Of a stretch of 64,000 nt of DNA, positions 55,362 to 64,000 are shown one piece after another. Each line of letters starts with the position of its first letter. Position 1 is the first letter of the stretch. Both the position numbers and the translations under genes were made by a program. Below the pieces are notes generated by a model. It saw only the letters and a list, made by a program, of their open reading frames with translations. It searched no databases and was not told the origin of the DNA. This DNA is from Anabaena sp051781005. Its GTDB lineage: Bacteria; Cyanobacteriota; Cyanobacteriia; Cyanobacteriales; Nostocaceae. The stretch is taken from contig NZ_JBPWOA010000022.1 of assembly GCF_051781005.1 (NCBI RefSeq), positions 112,425-176,424 on the forward strand. Direction: 5' to 3'.

Positions 55362-57614
55362 TCAATTGAGTTTAAAATTCTCAATATTTTTTTGTAAATT
55401 CTGAAAAATTTCCATATCTCTTTGTAAGGATTCTCCAATTTTCTGGGTAGAATCACCACTATGGTGTGAAGTTTCAGAGATATCTTGCATCAATTGTCTC
55501 ACAATTTGTGATGTCTCTAATTGACAATCTGAAGCCATAGCAATTGATTTTACCAAAGTATCAACTTGTTGAGAAACATCTAAAATCTCACTCAAACTTT
55601 GCTTGGCATCAGCGACAATTTGTGTACTCTCAATTACCTGAGTATTTCCCACCTCCATTGCTTGCATAACTTCATTTGTATCCCGTTTAATTTTATCGAC
55701 AATTTGCTCAATTTCTTGGGTTGCAGCCGCACTGCGAGCTGCTAGTTCACCTACTTCTTCAGCTACAACAGCAAAACCTTGACCTTCTTCTCCGGCACGC
55801 GCAGCTTCAATTCCTGCATTTATTGCTAATAAGTTAGTTTGCATAGCAATTTGATTAATTAAAGAAACCACACGGGAAATTTGTTGAGAAGATTCTCCCA
55901 AACGCCGGACTTTCTTAGCAGTTTCACCTACGGTTTCTTGCAAAGACAAAATATTTTGTACTGTCAAATCCATTGCTTTTCCACTTTTGGTAGCGGTGTG
56001 GTGAGCATGATTGGCAATAGTAGTAACTTCTTGAGCGCCATCTACTAAAGCTTGCATAGAATTGGTCATTTGGTCAACTGCGGCTAAGGTGCGGTTGATA
56101 TCATTAGCTTGTGTAATTGCTGCTTGTGTTAAGTCACGAATAGTACTTTCATTCGAGTCAAGGGAGGTATTTACTTGACTAGCAGCCTGTTTTACTTGAG
56201 TAACAATATCGCGGAGGTTTTCTAAAATCAAATTGAAAACATTGGCAATAGTCCCAACTTCACCAGTTATTACATCAGCGTGTACTGTCAAATCTCCCTT
56301 AGCGGCAATTTCTACTTGGCTGAGTAAATTGAGAAGTTGCAAATGTAGTGTGTCTTGTTGTTGCCATTCCTGCTCATTTATAGATTCTCTACTAACCTTG
56401 ATATCTTGTTCTTTAATTGCGGCGGTTAGTTGTTCATCTGGTTGATTTGCCAACCCAATTTTGAGCTCATTTTCAACTACAGTTTCTACTCCTGCTGATG
56501 CTTGGGAATTTGGCTTTGTTATACCCTGCGCTAACCAAGCTGCAAGCAATGCGAACAATAATGCTACTAGTGCGGTTCTCTGAGCAACAAGCATCAAAAA
56601 TTGTCTTTGCGGCTCAAAAGCGATCGCAGCATTTTTAGCCAAAATTAACTGCCAATTCAGATCAGGTAAACCTGCTAGTTTTTTAAATGGCACATAACTG
56701 ACTAGTTCTGGCTGTTGTTTAATAGTCTGAATTCCTGTAAAACTATCAACATTTTGGATATCCAGAGGGTTAGCTAAACCAGGATATATTACTGTAGCTT
56801 CTTGACCTAATAAATCCGGCTTGAGACTGAGGAAAAACTTGCCCTTAGCATCGACTAAATAATAGTCATCACTATCAGCTACATAATTTTTGATTGTTTC
56901 TACTAATAGTTTTATGGGTATACGTGTGCGGACCACAGCAATAGTTTTTTGTGTTGCTATATCTTGAATCGGTGCAGCAACATAAATAACCACTTCGTTA
57001 TTTTTTAATGTTTCTGGTTGACTAATAACAGGAGAATTATTTTGTATAACCTCTTGAAAATATTTCAGATTTTTTTCCTGAGTACTAGTTCCACCTTTAG
57101 ATTGAATAATCACTTTTCCATTCAGGTCAAAAACCGCTAGATGGTCATAGGCTTTATAAGCTGTAATAAAGCGGTTTAGCACTGCTTGCTGTTCAGGAAT
57201 ACTCGTACTTTTACTAACTTGAGCGTTGGTTAAAAATGGTAGAGTTGAGATAACTTGAATATCTCCATATTTTGCCAACATAAAACGGTTAATAGTGTCA
57301 CTTAAGCTCAGGGCTTGAGCTTCCTGATTGCTGACAATTTGCTTACTAATGGATTTACTACCGAAATTATAAGCCATCATGCCCAGTCCGAATACTGGTA
57401 AGGTGCCGAGTGCGATCGCCAAAATTACCGCTTTCGTTCTTAATGTGAGTTGCTGTAAATACCTCACGGCATGATTTCCAGGATAATTTCCAGCCGTGTT
57501 GACATGAGACTGGCTAACCATTTCTATTCTATGATCAGTAACTTTCGATGATGCTCTCAGAGATACTTTTTTTTGGGTATTCCCACTCTGAGTAGTATCA
57601 GTTTTATTAAACAT
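55362..57614 (-). CDS. Methyl-accepting chemotaxis-type receptor
   Basis: This 750-residue receptor has a first membrane helix (AVILAIALGTLPVFGLGMMA), a dCache-like outer domain (YDHLAVFDLNGKVIIQ), a second helix (TALVALLFALLAAWLAQGI), a HAMP-like part and the signalling hairpin AMQTNLLAINAGIEAARAGE. ATG 57614 is chosen because it follows AGGGGAAATT; a TTG at 57680 abutting the CheW stop would add 22 residues. It probably senses a small molecule outside the cell and signals to the kinase. Confidence 0.92.
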   Translation of the reverse strand: MFNKTDTTQSGNTQKKVSLRASSKVTDHRIEMVSQSHVNTAGNYPGNHAVRYLQQLTLRTKAVILAIALGTLPVFGLGMMAYNFGSKSISKQIVSNQEAQALSLSDTINRFMLAKYGDIQVISTLPFLTNAQVSKSTSIPEQQAVLNRFITAYKAYDHLAVFDLNGKVIIQSKGGTSTQEKNLKYFQEVIQNNSPVISQPETLKNNEVVIYVAAPIQDIATQKTIAVVRTRIPIKLLVETIKNYVADSDDYYLVDAKGKFFLSLKPDLLGQEATVIYPGLANPLDIQNVDSFTGIQTIKQQPELVSYVPFKKLAGLPDLNWQLILAKNAAIAFEPQRQFLMLVAQRTALVALLFALLAAWLAQGITKPNSQASAGVETVVENELKIGLANQPDEQLTAAIKEQDIKVSRESINEQEWQQQDTLHLQLLNLLSQVEIAAKGDLTVHADVITGEVGTIANVFNLILENLRDIVTQVKQAASQVNTSLDSNESTIRDLTQAAITQANDINRTLAAVDQMTNSMQALVDGAQEVTTIANHAHHTATKSGKAMDLTVQNILSLQETVGETAKKVRRLGESSQQISRVVSLINQIAMQTNLLAINAGIEAARAGEEGQGFAVVAEEVGELAARSAAATQEIEQIVDKIKRDTNEVMQAMEVGNTQVIESTQIVADAKQSLSEILDVSQQVDTLVKSIAMASDCQLETSQIVRQLMQDISETSHHSGDSTQKIGESLQRDMEIFQNLQKNIENFKLN

Positions 57615-57680
57615 AAAATTAATTTCCCCTAAATTTATGTAATAATACCAGTAAAACCTGATTTTTATTACCTTGTTCAA

Positions 57681-58178
57681 TTAATCACCGCGAGCATTAG
57701 CATAATTTACAATATTCTGTGCATCTAAGACCAGTAATATTTCTTCTTTTTGCTCGACGCAGCCACACAAATAAGGCACTAAACTAGTCGCCACTTGTCC
57801 TACAGGAGAATGAATATCATCAGCCCTAAATTTAGCTGTACCTTTAATTTCTTGGACAACTAAACCCAAAAGCATTGATTCTACCTTAACGACAATAATA
57901 TTGTACTGTCGGAGAGGATGATCTATTCCTTCTAAATTAAACATTTTTGGCAGATCAATTACCCAAATAATCCGACTACGCCAATTCATTAATCCTAAAA
58001 TAAATGCCGGCATATTAGGCATAGAAGTCACAGACTCTACAGGGATAATAATCGCTTCTTGGGTATAATCAATTGATAAAACAGCAGTAGTTTGTTGATT
58101 GAGTTGAAATTTCAGGTAGCTATCTGCTAAGGAATTTTTACCAGGTTGATAATAAAGGGTTAATTTGGAATTTGTCAT
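57681..58178 (-). CDS. CheW-type adaptor protein
   Basis: The 165-residue protein has the CheW fold (QEAIIIPVESVTSMPNMPA, LMNWRSRIIWVIDLPKMF, LGLVVQEIKG, EEILLVLDAQNIV) with an N-terminal extension of 40 residues. It couples the receptor to the hybrid kinase. It sits between the regulator and the receptor gene, so it is co-transcribed. Confidence 0.92.
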   Translation of the reverse strand: MTNSKLTLYYQPGKNSLADSYLKFQLNQQTTAVLSIDYTQEAIIIPVESVTSMPNMPAFILGLMNWRSRIIWVIDLPKMFNLEGIDHPLRQYNIIVVKVESMLLGLVVQEIKGTAKFRADDIHSPVGQVATSLVPYLCGCVEQKEEILLVLDAQNIVNYANARGD

Positions 58179-58230
58179 TGATTTAATTCAACAAAACTTA
58201 CATTTGGTTTTATCGGTAGTAATTACTAAA

Positions 58231-59238
58231 TTAGCCGATATGTTTAGATACCATTTTCAGCAAATCTTCTCTAGTAAAAGGCTTGGTTAAATAGCCTGAG
58301 GCTCTGACAATTTTAGCCTTTGCTTTATCAACAAATCCTGTTCTACCAGTCACCATAATAATGGGGGTATTTTTAAAACTTGAATGCCTCCGTAATAATG
58401 AACATAGTTCATAACCATCTAAATTTGGCATTTCTACATCTAGTAAAATTAAGTCTGGCTTACTTCTAATGATTTGCATTAAAGCTTTAATCGGATCATT
58501 AATCATTACCACAGAAAATCTCTGTTCATCTAAAAAATGTTGAATAGAATTTAACACTGTTTGACTATCATCAATACAAGCAATTGTATATAACTTTGCC
58601 TGAGAATTTGATTGCAAATCTTTGTTTAATTTTTCTCCTAGTTGTTTTTTATGTTTAATCTGAGTTTCCGAACTGCTAACAGATGAAATTGTGTTTTGAA
58701 TATTTTGCCGATGTCTTAACGGTTTTTGACAGTGTTCAACTATTAATTGCAAATCCAAGTGACAGAATTTTGGTAATTCATTTAAGTAATTATCGGCATT
58801 AAGTTGATAGTTACCTTCTTTTAAGCCAAGAAATGATTCCAGTACTTCTTTAGCCAATTCTTCTATCAACATTCCGGCTTGTGCAGAGGTGATATAGTCT
58901 TGTTGCACCAACCAGCAAATAGCATGATAATCTGCGTTTGCTATCAATTTATTTTTGGTCTTGGCTGTTGACATCAATCCCATCTGTTCATAAGTTACAC
59001 TGTTGAAAGTAGGAATTTGCTGATTTAAGCGTTGTAAATGAATCTCAAGACGCTCAAATACTTGATCCGAATAAGTAGCATAAGTTAGCTTACCTCCTTC
59101 TAAGTATATTGACCAAGATACTACATCAGTAAATACATTTAAACAACCAGTTACTTTTCTAGTACTTAATTGTGCCAACAAGGATAACGGATGTAGTTTA
59201 TGAAACAACCTGTAACTACCTAGAGGTGCTGTCATCAT
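58231..59238 (-). CDS. PatA-like response regulator (DUF4388 + receiver)
   Basis: The 335-residue protein has an N-terminal DUF4388-like PATAN part (LLAQLSTRKVTGCLNVF) and a C-terminal receiver with phospho-Asp in LILLDVEMPNLDGYELC, Thr in IIMVTGRTG and Lys in GYLTKPFTREDL. The same layout is found in PatA and in HmpA of the hormogonium motility locus. It is the first gene of the operon, 52 bp before the cheW gene. Unlike the hmp locus there is no separate single-domain CheY after it. Confidence 0.9.
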   Translation of the reverse strand: MMTAPLGSYRLFHKLHPLSLLAQLSTRKVTGCLNVFTDVVSWSIYLEGGKLTYATYSDQVFERLEIHLQRLNQQIPTFNSVTYEQMGLMSTAKTKNKLIANADYHAICWLVQQDYITSAQAGMLIEELAKEVLESFLGLKEGNYQLNADNYLNELPKFCHLDLQLIVEHCQKPLRHRQNIQNTISSVSSSETQIKHKKQLGEKLNKDLQSNSQAKLYTIACIDDSQTVLNSIQHFLDEQRFSVVMINDPIKALMQIIRSKPDLILLDVEMPNLDGYELCSLLRRHSSFKNTPIIMVTGRTGFVDKAKAKIVRASGYLTKPFTREDLLKMVSKHIG

Positions 59239-59861
59239 TTTGCTTTTACTTCAGCTAAATTCAATACTTGTGATTTTAATTCGCATCATACATCACAATT
59301 AAAATCAAGTATAAAACATCAAATAGTTTGTAGTCCTCAATACAAGGTCTGATATTCTGGTTTGTAGTAAAACTCAACAATAACAGTGTTAATTAAAGAT
59401 GATCAAATCTTCAATAATTTGTAAGTTTTCATTAATTTACCTACTGACACTGCAATTATCCGGTATTTTTGGGTAATTACGCAAAAAGTGTCAACACTAT
59501 ATTATGTGAAGTTCGTTTAAATACTTATTTTTATCCCAAATTTATAGATGGGAAAGCTGTTGATTAAGTTCTCTGTTCTATTTAGTTGCGATTCGGTTAA
59601 ACGATAATAAAAAATTGTATTTATGAATCTCCCTTTCTACATAGAATACGCAGAAAGCAAGCTAAAAATATATTTATTTTCTATAAGTGCGGATAAAAGG
59701 ACTTGAACCTTCACTCCTTTCGGAACTAGAACCTAAATCTAGCGCGTCTGCCAATTTCGCCATATCCGCATTAGTAACTAATACTAGCATAACAAATTAT
59801 GGATGGCAAGAGGTAATCAGGAATTGGGAATGGATCAAATCAATCCCCAGTCCCCATTCCC
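59239..59861. other. Intergenic region with tRNA-Leu
   Basis: It holds the chemotaxis operon's promoter region (AT-rich, 59239-59680) and tRNA-Leu. No other feature is recognised. Confidence 0.6.
59688..59769 (-). tRNA. tRNA-Leu (anticodon TAG)
   Basis: The 82-nt type II tRNA has acceptor arms GCGGATA / TATCCGC with discriminator A, a D arm with GGCAGACGC, an anticodon stem CTAGA/TCTAG around TTTAGGT giving anticodon TAG, a long variable arm (TTCCGAAAGGAG region) and a T arm AGGTTCAAGTCCT. CCA is not encoded. Confidence 0.95.
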
Positions 59862-61049
59862 CTACATGACAGCTACACGGGGTAGACGATGCTTGAAGCC
59901 GCAGAGAATTTCCCAAGAAATGGTATTTAATTGATTAGCCCAATCATCGGCTGTGATTTGTTCTGTTCCCTGTTCTCCTAGTAGGGTGACTATTTCACCT
60001 TCTTGTATATCGGGTATAGAACTGACATCTAACATGATTTGATCCATTGTAATTGTGCCTATTTGTGGTATTCTCTGACCGCGAATTAATACCTGCATTT
60101 GGTTGGAAAGATTGCGGGGAACTCCATCTGCATAACCAATACCAACAACGGCAAGACGCATTTCTCTAGGTGCGATAAACTGATGGCCATAGCTAACACC
60201 AGTTCCAGGAGCTATGGTTTTGACGTGGGTGACACGTGCTTTGAGTTGTAAAACTGGTTGTAATTTGATTTTGTCTTTTAAATGGGATGCGGGATAGAGT
60301 CCGTAAATAGCTAAACCTGCACGCACCATGTCATAGTGTAATTTTGGATCTGCAAGGGTAGCGGCTGAGTTTGCTAAATGCAAGCTGGGAATTGCAATGC
60401 CTCTAGCTTTGATTTGTGCGATCGCTTCCTCAAATCTCCTATGCTGTTCTTGCATGACTGTAGCATCAGGACTATCGGCTGTTGCTAGGTGAGAATAAAT
60501 GCTGGCAATATCAAGAAGAGGTAATCCCTGTACCAACTGCACAAAATCAGCGGCTTCTTGCCAATTTGTACCTAATCTCGACATTCCTGTATCTAATTTG
60601 ATGTGTACAGGTATGGGAGAATTATAATTAATTGCTTCGAGAGTATTAGAAAATATTAAAGCTTGTTTGGGGTTGCATAGTGTTGGTTGAAGTTTCCAAT
60701 GAGCGATCGCATGAATTTGTTCTGGTGTATGCGTTGCTCCTAAAATTAAAATCGGAGCTTTTATCCCACCTTCCCTTAATTGAATCCCTTCAGGAACCGT
60801 AGCCACTCCCAACCAACTCGCACCCGCTTCTAAGACTGTTTTCGCAACTGTAACTGCTCCATGTCCATAGGCATCAGCTTTTACAACCGCCATCAACTGG
60901 GTACGTGGTGATAAAAATCTCACCAATTGCTTAACATTATCGGACAACGCCCCCAAATCAATTTCTACCCAAGCACGTTGAGAAAACCAAGCGTAGGTAT
61001 CACGCTCCTGATTATCAGCAAAACTAGGGGTTTGCTTGCGACTTAACAT
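59862..61049 (-). CDS. alr: Alanine racemase
   Basis: The 395-residue protein has the PLP lysine in VVKADAYGHGAVTVA, the catalytic Tyr region TGVSYGHQFIAP and the substrate-site block LGTNWQEAADF. It interconverts L- and D-alanine for peptidoglycan. Length and motifs are normal. It stands alone near tRNA-Leu. Confidence 0.96.
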   Translation of the reverse strand: MLSRKQTPSFADNQERDTYAWFSQRAWVEIDLGALSDNVKQLVRFLSPRTQLMAVVKADAYGHGAVTVAKTVLEAGASWLGVATVPEGIQLREGGIKAPILILGATHTPEQIHAIAHWKLQPTLCNPKQALIFSNTLEAINYNSPIPVHIKLDTGMSRLGTNWQEAADFVQLVQGLPLLDIASIYSHLATADSPDATVMQEQHRRFEEAIAQIKARGIAIPSLHLANSAATLADPKLHYDMVRAGLAIYGLYPASHLKDKIKLQPVLQLKARVTHVKTIAPGTGVSYGHQFIAPREMRLAVVGIGYADGVPRNLSNQMQVLIRGQRIPQIGTITMDQIMLDVSSIPDIQEGEIVTLLGEQGTEQITADDWANQLNTISWEILCGFKHRLPRVAVM

Positions 61050-61410
61050 TGTACTTCTCTCCTCTCACACCACTGCAAAGCTTCCAGACTATCTGATGAT
61101 TCTGGTTTGCTACCCTCAAAGCCATATCAATTTAATCAGGAAAGTTTACCTTTTATCCGGGAGTTTGTACAAGATGTTGGCGAGTTATGAGTTTCCATAA
61201 CTAGTAATATTGCTTGAATGCTAAGGCTGTGTAATCTTAAACGGGTACACAAAGTAATGATATTTAGCCAAATACGGAAAAATATTTATTTTGCTTCTGA
61301 AATCCTGACTCCTGCAACCAAATTATTTAGGAAGTATAAATTATTCTCATCTCCCCAGGATGGTATATTTGTGTTAAAATATCTAAAACTAATACCTTGA
61401 GCTAACATCA
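61050..61410. other. Intergenic region, no recognised feature
   Basis: AT-rich divergent region between alr and the HNH gene. A sequence CTCCTCTCACACC near 61057 resembles the Yfr1 core only loosely and I do not call it. Confidence 0.5.
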
Positions 61411-61908
61411 ATGGGGAAGGTTTTAGTCCTAAACGCCTCCTACGAACCTCTCAACATCACGAGTTGGCGACGTGCCATAGTTTTGTTGATTAAAGGCAAA
61501 GCAGAACACGTAGAACATAACGGTAAATTCATCTACACGGATTTTCCCTTGCCAACCGTAATTCGGTTGCGTCATTACGTTCGTGTTCCCTATAAGGAAA
61601 TTCCTCTTACTCGCCGGAATATATTGCATCGTGACAGTCATACTTGTCAATACTGTGGCTACACAGGAGACGAGTTGACCTTAGATCATGTCATGCCGCG
61701 ATCGCGTGGAGGGGGGGATACCTGGGAAAACATTGTTACGGCTTGTGTACGTTGCAACGTCAAAAAAGGCTGTCGTACACCCCATGAAGCCCGTATGCCT
61801 TTACGCCATCCTCCGCGTCAACCTTATAGTAGCCTCTACTTTGAGGTGACAAAACATCTGAAGAGTGGACTTCATCAAGAGTGGCAAAAATATGTAATAG
61901 GACTTTGA
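61411..61908 (+). CDS. HNH endonuclease
   Basis: The 165-residue protein has a zinc-bound HNH domain: CQYCG, then TLDHVMPRSRGGGDTWENIV with the catalytic DH, and CVRCNVKKG. The N-terminal part is VLNASYEPLNITSWRRAI, characteristic of a widespread bacterial HNH family with about 165 residues. Its cellular role is uncertain; the lack of nearby mobile or phage genes makes it a probable housekeeping or repair nuclease. Confidence 0.92.
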   Translation: MGKVLVLNASYEPLNITSWRRAIVLLIKGKAEHVEHNGKFIYTDFPLPTVIRLRHYVRVPYKEIPLTRRNILHRDSHTCQYCGYTGDELTLDHVMPRSRGGGDTWENIVTACVRCNVKKGCRTPHEARMPLRHPPRQPYSSLYFEVTKHLKSGLHQEWQKYVIGL

Positions 61909-62464
61909 CGTTACAAAAAATCAACCAGACATCAAGGCTACTAAGTCTTCACTTATGAGTGTTACTGTTTGACTTTAGCCAGTAAAGCATAGCACAAGTA
62001 AAGGGTTTAATTTGGTGTTGGTTGGTCTTTATCTACAGTTTTTCAGGAACGTTCCCAAAAGCTGGAATAGGGTGCTGCCAAAATTTATATAACCTAAAAT
62101 ATAGGCAGATTTATAATCATACATCATTATGTGAAGTATGGTCTATTGTTGCTGAAAATTATTAAAATTTACGAATCACAAATTCAAGACTGAAATACAA
62201 AGAAAAGATTATAGCCCAACTTAGATCAATATTCAAGTCAAAATCAGCTTCTGAGTAAAATTGGCTGATTTTCAAAATACTTTAAACACTCTAGACTGAT
62301 GTGATCAATCATTGAATAATGCTATTGAAAAAAAAGACCAACCTCAGCAGTGCAAAGACTGTAAATTTCTGCCAAGATCATAATGTGTGGCTAAACCAGT
62401 GATGCGCTGATCGGAGTATCTCGGAAGGCATACACAAGCCACCACGCTGACAACCAAACGCCCT
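61909..62464. other. Intergenic region, no recognised feature
   Basis: The 556 bp show no ORF and no strong repeat. The last 70 bp before the DHH gene are richer in GC than the rest and may be its leader; no clear ribosome-binding site was seen. Confidence 0.5.
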
Positions 62465-63748
62465 ATGTACTTGAATTCTTCAGTTACTCAATTTGATAAT
62501 TTATCGTTAGAACTAAAACCGGAGGAAGTTGAGATAGATAAAGAATCTTATGAACTTCCACCACTTACCAGACCTTCTTTGCCAGGATCAAATGGTGATG
62601 GAGGAGGTATATATTTAGCTCAACGTGGCAATAGTTCCCTTGCTGGTCAGAAGTCAGAAGAGTTACAAAAAACCCTGCTCTGTCATAGACATGAGCGTCA
62701 TTTGGTAATTCTACAAGATTTTCCTGACCCTGATGCGCTTTCATGCGCTTGGGCTTACCAGTTAATTACTCAACAATACGATATCAAATGTGAAATTGTT
62801 TATGCTGGAACCTTAAGCCACCAAGAGAATATTGCCTTAGTCAAGTTAACTAACTTACCCGCTCAACGCTGGACAATGCAATCCCTGAAAAGTAAAGATT
62901 TGTCATCTTATCAAGGGTTTGTCTTAATTGATAACCAGGGAACCACATCACAGCTTTTATCCGCAGTACAACAGGCAGGAATTCCCTTAGTAGTGCTAGT
63001 TGACCATCATAGCTTGCAAGGGGAACTCAAAGCCGAATTTGTTGATGTGCGTCCTTACGTGCGAGCAACAGCAACAATATTTACTCAATACTTGCAAGCG
63101 GGGTTACTGTCATTAGATAGCAGCATTAGCCAACACGTTAAATGTGCTACTGCCTTAATGCACGGGTTGCGCTCAGATACCAATCGGTTAATGCAAGCGC
63201 AGGAAGAAGATTTTATGGCTGCTGCATATCTGAGCCGATTTTATGATGCTCAGTTGCTGAATGCCATTTTACAGGCAAATCGTTCTAAGCGGGTAATGGA
63301 TGTGATCGAGCGATCGCTCAAAAATCGCATTGTCCAAAATAACTTTTCCATAGCTGGAGTTGGTTACTTACGCTACGACGACAGAGATGCTATTCCGCAA
63401 GCGGCTGATTTTCTGGTTACAGAAGAAAATGTTCACACCGCAGTAGTTTATGGCATCGTTCACGATGAAGATGACGAACTAGAAGTAGTCATAGGTTCCC
63501 TCAGAACCACAAAACTTACCCTAGACCCCGACGAATTTATTAAAGAAGCCTTTGGACAAGATAGCACCGGGCGGTTTTTTGGTGGTGGACGTACTGGTGC
63601 AGGAGGTTTTGAAATTCCGATGGGTTTTCTATCTGGTAGCAATGAAAATTCTGCTTATGCAAAAATGAAATGGGAAGTTTACGATGCTCAAATCAAGCAG
63701 AAATTGTTGAAGTTAGTAAATCCTAGAGATAACCCGATTCAGTCATAG
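62465..63748 (+). CDS. DHH-family phosphoesterase
   Basis: The 427-residue protein has the DHH motifs DFPDPDALSCAWAYQ, LIDNQG, VLVDHHSLQ and HGLRSDTNRLM, then the DHHA1 part with GGGRTGAGGFEIPMG. An N-terminal extension of about 60 residues (e.g. LTRPSLPGSNGDGGG) lacks homology. Members are nanoRNases, pAp phosphatases or cyclic-dinucleotide phosphodiesterases; sequence alone does not choose between them. It is soluble. Confidence 0.88.
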   Translation: MYLNSSVTQFDNLSLELKPEEVEIDKESYELPPLTRPSLPGSNGDGGGIYLAQRGNSSLAGQKSEELQKTLLCHRHERHLVILQDFPDPDALSCAWAYQLITQQYDIKCEIVYAGTLSHQENIALVKLTNLPAQRWTMQSLKSKDLSSYQGFVLIDNQGTTSQLLSAVQQAGIPLVVLVDHHSLQGELKAEFVDVRPYVRATATIFTQYLQAGLLSLDSSISQHVKCATALMHGLRSDTNRLMQAQEEDFMAAAYLSRFYDAQLLNAILQANRSKRVMDVIERSLKNRIVQNNFSIAGVGYLRYDDRDAIPQAADFLVTEENVHTAVVYGIVHDEDDELEVVIGSLRTTKLTLDPDEFIKEAFGQDSTGRFFGGGRTGAGGFEIPMGFLSGSNENSAYAKMKWEVYDAQIKQKLLKLVNPRDNPIQS

Positions 63749-63815
63749 TAGCAGATTGGGAAGTGGGGAGAATTCCTAACTCCTCACTATTCAAACCAGG
63801 AATAGCAGCAAAGCC

Positions 63816-64000
63816 ATGAAGATTATAGAAAAGCAAATGTTACAAAGTTTGTATGACCAAGATTTTTATGCTTGGGTAGAACAGACAGCAGAACTTTTAA
63901 AATCAGGAAATTTGGAAACAATAGATTTAGAAAATTTAATTGCGGAAGTAGTGGATTTGGGTAAGAGTCAACAGAGAGCGTTGCAGAGTGCATTAAGGCT
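63816..64000 (+). CDS. DUF29 family protein (3' end outside window)
   Basis: The frame from ATG 63816 runs to the right edge and reads SLYDQDFYAWVEQTAELLKS and ENLIAEVVDLGKSQQRALQS, the typical start of DUF29, a family of about 150 residues common in cyanobacteria and often present in many copies. Only the first 61 residues are visible. The function is unknown. Confidence 0.85.
   Translation, partial: MKIIEKQMLQSLYDQDFYAWVEQTAELLKSGNLETIDLENLIAEVVDLGKSQQRALQSALR

Noticed and set aside
61050..61075. Yfr1 small RNA core
   Set aside because: The sequence CTCCTCTCACACC has two extra bases against the ACTCCTCACAC core and there are no flanking stems.

Overview
The window is chromosomal DNA of a filamentous, probably heterocyst- and akinete-forming cyanobacterium (order Nostocales). 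The evidence is GCGATCGC (HIP1) octamers inside and between genes, a psbA 3' remnant, DevBCA-type exporter genes, AvaK/YsnF-domain proteins, the Ftn2/ARC6-like division protein, a heptameric short tandem repeat and many small inverted-repeat elements. Genes are AT-rich, well separated and on both strands. The species cannot be named from the sequence.

Layout. 1-5.7 kb: a plus-strand run of a large glutathione S-transferase (cut by the left edge), a DUF442 phosphatase-like protein, an unusual SDR protein, an AprA-like flavoprotein, a 2x[4Fe-4S] ferredoxin and an SsuA-like lipoprotein, which together look like a sulfur-compound module. 5.7-10.6 kb: a carotenoid oxygenase, an acyltransferase and a C5-methyltransferase/Eco29kI-type GIY-YIG restriction pair; a decayed copy of the restriction gene's 3' end lies 4.2 kb upstream. 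10.7-18 kb: a DhaM-HPr-EI fusion, a Vat/CatB acetyltransferase, a WD40 protein, two small exported proteins and the psbA remnant. 18-23.9 kb: a two-component system, a membrane-anchored HEAT-NACHT NTPase, inverted-repeat elements and a TumA/TumE-like toxin-antitoxin pair whose antitoxin frame is broken in a T tract. 23.9-33.5 kb: argS, ftn2, pdhA, an aldose epimerase, tRNA-Lys, a KirBac channel and an MFS transporter. 33.5-40.7 kb: three AvaK/YsnF paralogues, a PadR regulator and a divergent DevBCA-type exporter. 40.7-50.8 kb: two exported TPR-CHAT proteins, a short-type transketolase with a repeat-derived insertion, several inverted-repeat elements and a GNAT. 50.8-59.3 kb: two membrane proteins (one DUF4231/SLATT-like) and a chemotaxis-type operon (PatA-like regulator, CheW, MCP, hybrid CheA). 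59.7-64 kb: tRNA-Leu, alr, an HNH nuclease, a DHH phosphoesterase and the start of a DUF29 gene.

Most of the window is ordinary core and accessory cyanobacterial content. The points most worth a second look are the sulfur-type cluster, the HEAT-NACHT protein with a fresh repeat duplication, the slippage-prone antitoxin, the duplicated restriction-gene tail, the psbA remnant, the repeat inserted in the transketolase frame and a four-hairpin intergenic element. All functional statements rest on reading motifs by eye; no database search was run.
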